Shown one piece after another: positions 6,165 to 10,258 of a stretch of 10,258 nt of DNA (positions are counted from its first letter, which is position 1; every line of letters starts with the position of its first letter). The notes under the pieces are model-generated. The model was not told the origin of the DNA. It did not search any database and was given only the letters and a program-made list of their open reading frames with translations. A program made the translations under genes and the position numbers. This DNA comes from an uncultured Bacteroidota bacterium (GTDB lineage: Bacteria > Bacteroidota > Bacteroidia > Chitinophagales > Chitinophagaceae): positions 1 to 10,258 of the forward strand of contig CAIWHI010000326.1 in the NCBI GenBank assembly GCA_903912435.1, given 5' to 3'.

Positions 6165-6209
6165 TGAGTGGTGGGTAAATTTTAGCTTATTGACTGGTTA
6201 ATCATGGGA

Positions 6210-6992
6210 TTAAGGCTTACCATCTATCCCCGAAGCTATGATGGTTTCACCTTCACCATTCCACTCCAAAATGAAATTGTTACGGCCTGTACCGGTAAGA
6301 ATGGATAGATAGCGTTGCTGTATCAGTTCAAGCATAGCCAGAAAGGTAAATATGGCATGTATCCTATTCTGGCAATGGTCGAAAAGGGCCTCAAAAGAAA
6401 TCCGCTTTTGCTCCTTCATATGCTCAATAAGGAAGGCCCTTTGGCCCTCAAGACTATAATTGTACTTTACCACCACATGCTGTGGCTTATTCATCCGCTC
6501 ATTAAATCGCTTAATGACCCTTTCATAAGCCTGCAATAGCTTGAACGAGGTAATGGTCTGCATCTCGGTACCCTCGGAATAAGATTCGGTAAGGGTACTC
6601 ATTTCAGTACGCACATTACCCCTCTTTTGTATTTTCAATCTATCAGCCTCCAAAGTTGCCATTACCTCCGATGCTTCTTTGAATCGCTTGTACTCCAGTA
6701 TCTTATCTACCAGTTCTTGCCTGGGGTCTATTTCTTTACCTGTCACATCCACCTCCCTTCGGGGCAATAACATCTTGGCCTTAATGCGCATCAGAGTTGA
6801 TACAAATAGTATAAACTCGCTGGCCAGTTCAATATTCAGCTTCTCAAGGGTATGTATATAGGCCAGGAACTCGTTGGTTATTTTCGCTATGGGTATATTG
6901 TAAATATCCAGCTCGTCCCGCTCTATGAAGAATAGAAGCAGGTCGAATGGTCCTTCAAACTGAGGTAGTTTTATTTGGTAACTTGAGGTCAA
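6210..6992 (-). CDS. scpA: Segregation and condensation protein A (kleisin subunit of SMC-ScpAB), TTG start
   Basis: This is the ScpA kleisin, which bridges the SMC ATPase heads and binds ScpB in the complex that compacts and separates chromosomes. The N-terminal signature YQIKLPQFEGPFDLLLFF followed by IERDELDIYNIPIAKIT (residues 5-39) is diagnostic. The middle has the helical LASEFILFVSTLMRIKAKMLLP, and the end has the winged-helix-like ISFEALFDHCQNRIHAIFTFLAMLELIQQRY. No ATG lies upstream of these signatures; an in-frame stop occurs at 7025-7023. The start must therefore be a TTG, at 6992 (MTSSYQIKLP, 260 residues, matching usual ScpA beginnings) or at 7013 (267 residues). The gene is full length. 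No scpB or smc is in the window. Confidence 0.95.
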   Translation of the reverse strand: MTSSYQIKLPQFEGPFDLLLFFIERDELDIYNIPIAKITNEFLAYIHTLEKLNIELASEFILFVSTLMRIKAKMLLPRREVDVTGKEIDPRQELVDKILEYKRFKEASEVMATLEADRLKIQKRGNVRTEMSTLTESYSEGTEMQTITSFKLLQAYERVIKRFNERMNKPQHVVVKYNYSLEGQRAFLIEHMKEQKRISFEALFDHCQNRIHAIFTFLAMLELIQQRYLSILTGTGRNNFILEWNGEGETIIASGIDGKP

Positions 6993-7041
6993 AAGTAAAA
7001 ATTCAAAATTCAAAAAACTGCATTACTGAATTTATTTGGGT

Positions 7042-7049
7042 CAAAAATA
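7042..7049 (-). promoter_or_regulatory. Candidate -7 box for scpA
   Basis: The minus strand reads TATTTTTG, a full match to TAnnTTTG, 50 bases before the TTG at 6992. No TTTG/TTG -33 element is found 19-23 bases upstream. In AT-rich DNA a lone box can arise by chance. Confidence 0.3.
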
Positions 7050-7137
7050 GGCTTTATTATGGGATTTTGAATTGTCGATGTAAGCTAAAATGATAGGTTC
7101 ATTAAATGTCCTTAATCCCTTTGTTCATTGTATTTGT

Positions 7138-7300
7138 AAACCCGGAAGGTTGATATCATTATATAACAACATGTAGTATATTTGTAAAACCCTGAAAGGG
7201 TGATATTATTTCACCATATAGCAAGCCATAATGTCACCCTTTCAGGGTTTACCAAATTTTCTTTTCCATTTTCTACAATAATATCAACCCTTCGGGTTTT
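7138..7300. repeat. Element B: second copy of the four-unit repeat architecture
   Basis: The four units are at 7138-7162 (+), 7186-7210 (+), 7227-7250 (-) and 7273-7300 (-). The inner units read AACCCTGAAAGGGTGATATT and, inverted, AACCCTGAAAGGGTGACATT. The outer units carry AACCCGGAAGGTTGATAT and, inverted, AACCCGAAGGGTTGATAT; the last one ends in TTGTAG as in element A. Total length (163 bp) and unit offsets (0, 48, 89, 135) nearly match element A (0, 50, 90, 135), while the spacers between units are unrelated. Hairpin stems differ from A by paired changes (AACCC/GGGTT here against ATCCC/GGGAT there), which points to selection on folding. Confidence 0.85.
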
Positions 7301-7324
7301 CAAATTGCAATCGTTTTATCTATT

Positions 7325-7771
7325 CTATTTAACCAGCTGATAGTCCTCAATTACCAATTCTCCATCGGTGGCCATTTTCAGCCTTTGGTGCAGGGCGGCA
7401 GTAAATACATTGCCCATTTTTAGACCAGGAAAATGTGTTTTCATATCAGGGTATACCTTCCGAGTATCATTTAATGTATACATAAATCTTACAGTGACGG
7501 CTTCACCTTCATTTACACTCATGGTAAATGAACCTCCCTTATTGTAAACAGCAATTATTTCTATCAGTGCCCGGCAATGATGTATGGCACATACCGTACC
7601 ACTATCACTGTTTTCATATGGAAGGATGGCTTTCACCCTACCTTTAACAGAGCACGACATAGAATTGTCTGCCTTAGATGCAGTTGATGCTTGATGCTTC
7701 GTTTGCGGATGCAATGTACTACATCCCGAAAAAATAAGTACCAGTGCAAGACTCAACAAAAACTTAAACAT
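7325..7771 (-). CDS. Small lipoprotein of unknown function
   Basis: This 148-residue protein starts at ATG (7771). It has a clear type II signal peptide (MFKFLLSLALVLIFSGC, lipobox Cys17), followed by a Ser/Thr/Lys/Gln linker to about residue 38. The mature domain (about 39-148) is rich in predicted beta strands: SVKGRVKAILPY, RALIEIIAVY, FTMSVNEGEAVTVRFMYTL and GELVIEDYQLV. This pattern would suit a small beta-barrel or OB-like fold, but I do not recognise the family. Cysteines at 40, 61 and 66 (CAIHHC) could form a disulfide or bind metal. A perfect palindrome lies about 55 bases upstream of the start. There is no obvious link to its neighbours. Confidence 0.8.
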   Translation of the reverse strand: MFKFLLSLALVLIFSGCSTLHPQTKHQASTASKADNSMSCSVKGRVKAILPYENSDSGTVCAIHHCRALIEIIAVYNKGGSFTMSVNEGEAVTVRFMYTLNDTRKVYPDMKTHFPGLKMGNVFTAALHQRLKMATDGELVIEDYQLVK

Positions 7772-7825
7772 AATTATTGTTTTTAGCTAAAAAATCACTT
7801 CAATTTTAAACATTTCAACATCCTC

Positions 7826-7840
7826 GAAATTCAGAATTTC
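7826..7840. promoter_or_regulatory. Perfect palindrome, possible operator
   Basis: GAAATTC-A-GAATTTC has two 7-base arms around a single A. It sits about 55 bases upstream of the small lipoprotein start at 7771, where a dimeric regulator could bind. No regulator gene is adjacent, and in AT-rich DNA chance cannot be excluded. Confidence 0.35.
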
Positions 7841-8008
7841 GCCCTAATCTAATTACCAAAAATTAGTTCAAAAAACTGACTTAAATGATAAAAAAAATCT
7901 CATTAATAGCTCGTTAAAATTCCACACGCTAATTTCCGATTTTAGATGTAGAAACTCCTGTTTGAGGTTTTATTTATCCACATTCAGCTAAAAACTTAAC
8001 ATGGCCTA

Positions 8009-8040
8009 TTGTGCTAAATGTGATTTTTGTGTTACCTTTA
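8009..8040 (+). promoter_or_regulatory. Candidate promoter for the 61-residue protein gene
   Basis: TTG (8009-8011), a 21-base spacer, then TACCTTTA (8033-8040), one mismatch from TAnnTTTG. This spacing fits Bacteroidota sigma-ABfr type promoters. It would give a leader of about 110 bases before the ATG at 8158. Confidence 0.4.
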
Positions 8041-8157
8041 TGACAAGGTTATATTCTTAATTAAATGCTCATTTCTTTAATCAAATATAACAATAAACCC
8101 TACTAAGCCGTTATTGTAATTTTAAGATTACGAATGTAATACTCCAAACCTTGGTAT

Positions 8158-8343
8158 ATGAGCAGCATAGATAATAATAAACCTAAAGCAAAGGAAAAGA
8201 ATCCTGTAAATGCCTTATTCAATACAATCATTTGTAAAATCAAAGCATTATTCAAACCTGAAGAGGTTGAAGTTACCTTTGAACGTAAAGGCAACAATAT
8301 CATTTACCATTATACCGTGGTTGAACAAAAACAAGTAGCATAA
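8158..8343 (+). CDS. Small hypothetical protein (61 residues)
   Basis: This protein begins MSSIDNNKPKAKEKNPVNAL. It has a lysine-rich hydrophilic N-terminus, a short amphipathic stretch (NALFNTIICKIKALF, residues 18-32), and a C-terminal strand pair (EVEVTFERKGNNIIYHYTVVEQ) that looks like a beta hairpin. It has no signal peptide and no full membrane helix. I do not recognise it. Codon choice is natural for the genome, a promoter-like sequence lies upstream and a hairpin follows the stop, which together favour a real gene. An overlapping minus-strand frame (8103-8303) encodes a hydrophobic peptide and seems to be its shadow. Confidence 0.55.
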   Translation: MSSIDNNKPKAKEKNPVNALFNTIICKIKALFKPEEVEVTFERKGNNIIYHYTVVEQKQVA

Positions 8344-8373
8344 TATTGTAAGTGTTAAGCTTTCTTCTATTTA

Positions 8374-8390
8374 CAATACCACCGGTATTG
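8374..8390. terminator. Hairpin between convergent genes, possible bidirectional terminator
   Basis: CAATACC-ACC-GGTATTG forms a 7-base-pair stem with a 3-base loop, 31 bases after the small gene's stop and 28 bases beyond the end of the minus-strand membrane protein gene. On the plus strand it is followed by the T-rich ATTAATATCTATTTTATTTC. The stem is weak in GC, so termination strength is uncertain. Confidence 0.45.
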
Positions 8391-8417
8391 ATTAATATCT
8401 ATTTTATTTCTTAGAGC

Positions 8418-10211
8418 TTATTGATTGAATTGCATAACCTTTAAATCATCAATTGATAATTCCTTATCCCCTTCTGCATTCCAAAACCATATACTTACTG
8501 AGTCGTAATGTACTTTAGGTAGTTTCATATCCAGCGACAGTTGTTTGCTTTCATTACTGCTCATAGTACGCTCCACCCTTATCATATTTTCCTTTACTAT
8601 TCTATCATTTCCCGTTTTGTTTTTATCTATTAGCCGCACCACCATCTGTGGCATTTTCCATAAGTCCCACTCCTTTTCTTTGCAATAAAAATTAGCCTGA
8701 ACCCTTATCCATTGCGCACCACCACTAAATGCAAATACAGAACTTGGACTTACCTGATGATTTTTATTGATAACTAGTGATTTAGAACCATTAAGCCCCA
8801 TATTACCAATAAAAGCACCGGTATCTTTTTCAAAGTCGTTTTGATAGATAATTTTCGATTCCTTAGGTTCACCCTCATACAATTGGGTAACATCTCTTAG
8901 GGCTATGGTGCTTTCAGGGGCACTCCAGCGGCCCACCACCCGCAAATAATAAGGCTTGGTCATACAGTCTGCATCATAGAGGTTTCCCCTGTGGTATTGC
9001 CAGGTAATCCAGATATTGAGATAAGTAAACAAGAGTGCAAATAGGGTAAATAATATTACTCTGGGTCTTGTGGATAATACCCATTGCACCAGGGATGCCA
9101 TTGGGAACAGCAGTATTGGATAACTCTGCACCATTGCCCTACCACCATACCAATAAATATCCCACGAAAAAACGATATAGTAGTTAATCAAGAAAAAGGC
9201 CAGAATGGCTAATTTATTGCTGCCCTTGAACAGGAAGGGCAATATGCCAATAAAAGCCAAAACCATCATAGGGGTATATATCAACCATCCCGACCTAAAA
9301 CCAAGGGTATATAAAACGGGATGTGGATGTAAGAATGAAAAACTCTGTCCACCATAACTATATACCAGCCAATGGCCGGATACATACTTCCAATATATAA
9401 GCTGTATAGATATAATACACCCGGCACAAATGCCGGCAACAAGCAGTGGCTTAATTTGTTTTATCAATAAGATAATTTGATTTTGAATTGCCTTTGGCGA
9501 TATTGACTCCAGTCCCCATAATAATGGTATAAGGCAGGAAATAATATCTGTAGGGCGTGTAAGGGTAGCCAAGCCCACAAGCAACCCTATCCTGATGGCG
9601 TACTTGAGTTGGAAAGTCTGGTAAAAATAACGGGTATTGAGTAGTAGGAAAACATACAGGGTAAATAACCAGCAATGCGACATGCCATTATCTACCGATG
9701 AATAATTGAGATAATTAGTACCAACTACCAGTAGCAAAATAACAATGGCCACCACCTTATCGGTATAATAATTGAGCAAGAGCTTTCGTAGGTACCAAAG
9801 GCCAATTATAGAGATTAAAAAGCCCCCAAATTGTATCGCAAACTGATAGGGAGCAGAAAAACCATCTGCCGGGAATCCTAATGGATGTGCCAATAAATGG
9901 GCAACCGCAAAAAAGGGCAAATACATAGTAGCCATACCCGATGAATACTTCATCACATAATGGCCATTATCCAGCTTCATTGCCTGCTGGAAATCGCCAT
10001 TGGTAGGCGAATATTTCTTCATTACCGAATCCTCAAACGCCTGGTGCTTTAAGTCGTGGTAAATGAACAGAGAAGGGAGGTACCAGTAATAACCCGATAC
10101 ATCCCACGATATTGAAGCCTCGCCTGTAGCCTTAGTCCACCGGGGATAGAAGAAAAATGATGTGTAACACATCAATATAACAGAGATAATATATGCATAC
10201 TTCGAAAGCAT
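8418..10211 (-). CDS. GT-C-like multi-pass membrane glycosyltransferase with C-terminal beta-rich domain
   Basis: I use the ATG at 10211 (MLSKYAYIISVILMCYTSFF, 597 residues), because the longer frame to 10253 would need a TTG and adds a polar stretch. Roughly 11-12 hydrophobic helices fill residues 1-430. The first loop contains EASISWDVSGYYWYLPSLF, with Asp37 placed where GT-C enzymes (PMT/ArnT-like, GT39/GT83 type) keep a catalytic acidic residue. A later loop has LATLTRPTDI. Such enzymes transfer sugars from a polyprenyl-phosphate donor on the periplasmic side. Residues about 451-597 are soluble and beta-rich (QNDFEKDTGAF, NGSKSLVIN, QWIRVQANFY, ELSIDDLKVMQF), like a jelly-roll carbohydrate-binding module. 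Substrate is unknown, and no other glycan genes are in view. Confidence 0.82.
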   Translation of the reverse strand: MLSKYAYIISVILMCYTSFFFYPRWTKATGEASISWDVSGYYWYLPSLFIYHDLKHQAFEDSVMKKYSPTNGDFQQAMKLDNGHYVMKYSSGMATMYLPFFAVAHLLAHPLGFPADGFSAPYQFAIQFGGFLISIIGLWYLRKLLLNYYTDKVVAIVILLLVVGTNYLNYSSVDNGMSHCWLFTLYVFLLLNTRYFYQTFQLKYAIRIGLLVGLATLTRPTDIISCLIPLLWGLESISPKAIQNQIILLIKQIKPLLVAGICAGCIISIQLIYWKYVSGHWLVYSYGGQSFSFLHPHPVLYTLGFRSGWLIYTPMMVLAFIGILPFLFKGSNKLAILAFFLINYYIVFSWDIYWYGGRAMVQSYPILLFPMASLVQWVLSTRPRVILFTLFALLFTYLNIWITWQYHRGNLYDADCMTKPYYLRVVGRWSAPESTIALRDVTQLYEGEPKESKIIYQNDFEKDTGAFIGNMGLNGSKSLVINKNHQVSPSSVFAFSGGAQWIRVQANFYCKEKEWDLWKMPQMVVRLIDKNKTGNDRIVKENMIRVERTMSSNESKQLSLDMKLPKVHYDSVSIWFWNAEGDKELSIDDLKVMQFNQ

Positions 10212-10229
10212 GCAGGCAAAGTAATAACA

Positions 10230-10247
10230 ATTCCTGAAATCAGGAAT
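10230..10247. promoter_or_regulatory. Palindrome just upstream of the membrane glycosyltransferase gene
   Basis: ATTCCTGA-AA-TCAGGAAT is a perfect inverted repeat with 8-base arms, centred 28 bases before the ATG at 10211. It may be an operator or a leader hairpin. A TTACTTTG sequence (10224-10217, minus strand), one mismatch from the -7 consensus, lies between it and the start codon; no -33 box at normal spacing is visible. Confidence 0.4.
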
Positions 10248-10258
10248 GTTCAAAAGAA

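Larger units (their letters stand above)
7014..7324. other. Intergenic region upstream of scpA holding repeat element B
   Basis: This 311-bp gap lies between two minus-strand genes and contains repeat element B (7138-7300), which ends 25 bases from the stop of the small lipoprotein gene. The part next to scpA (7014-7137) is AT-rich and should contain its promoter. I see no gene here. Confidence 0.6.
7772..8157. other. AT-rich divergent intergenic region with palindrome and candidate promoter
   Basis: This 386-bp gap separates the divergently transcribed small lipoprotein and the 61-residue protein gene. It contains a 15-bp palindrome at 7826-7840 and a promoter-like pair at 8009-8040 on the plus strand. 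A minus-strand TATATTTG (8089-8082) matches the -7 consensus but lacks a -33 partner and lies 311 bases from the lipoprotein start. The rest is AT-rich with no supported gene. Confidence 0.55.

Noticed and set aside
8001..8060. 19-residue open frame with Cys-x-x-Cys (MAYCAKCDFC)
   Set aside because: It is very short, overlaps the better promoter candidate, and has no supporting context.
8103..8303. Minus-strand hydrophobic 66-residue frame
   Set aside because: It overlaps the plus-strand 61-residue gene, which has a more natural composition, an upstream promoter-like pair and a downstream hairpin.

Overview
The window looks like chromosomal DNA of a Bacteroidota bacterium, probably Chitinophagales/Chitinophagaceae-like. 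The reasons are moderate GC, A-rich leaders without Shine-Dalgarno motifs (AAATAAACAA just before two start codons), TAnnTTTG-like promoter boxes, many lipoproteins, and short structured intergenic repeats of the type common in that phylum. The genus assignment is inference. No rRNA, tRNA, CRISPR array or insertion sequence was seen.

Layout. 1-358 (-): 5' part of an exported protein of unknown function, cut by the window edge. 359-776: divergent intergenic region with a symmetric four-unit repeat (element A). 777-4869 (+): a seven-gene sulfur-transfer/thiol-redox cluster encoding a DUF6132-like membrane protein, two tandem rhodaneses, a YgaP-type membrane protein, a thioredoxin, a CoA-disulfide reductase/rhodanese fusion, and a lipoprotein fusing a rhodanese to a thioredoxin. 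4870-5247: convergent gap filled by a 247-bp mirror-symmetric repeat (element C). 5248-6120 (-): lipoprotein with a CBM9-like start and a Gly/Met-rich tail. 6210-6992 (-): scpA, apparently starting at TTG. 7014-7324: element B, a second copy of the element A architecture. 7325-7771 (-): small lipoprotein. 7772-8157: AT-rich intergenic region with a palindrome and a candidate promoter. 8158-8343 (+): small unknown protein. 8418-10211 (-): GT-C-like multi-pass membrane protein with a C-terminal beta-rich domain.

How the genes may work together. The 777-4869 cluster carries four rhodanese domains and two thioredoxin domains in about 4 kb, spread over cytoplasm, inner membrane and the cell-envelope lipoprotein compartment. 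With a CoA-disulfide/persulfide reductase in the middle, it reads as a sulfane-sulfur (persulfide/polysulfide) handling route that carries sulfur or reducing equivalents between compartments. No persulfide dioxygenase, sulfide:quinone reductase, sulfite exporter or regulator gene is visible in the window. The remaining genes show no evident link to the cluster.

The most unusual non-coding signal is the set of three repeats. A (457-619) and B (7138-7300) are both 163 bp, with matching internal spacing but unrelated spacers, and base changes that keep hairpins paired. C is symmetric about position 5048 and shares a CCCTGNAAGGGYGAYAT core with A and B.
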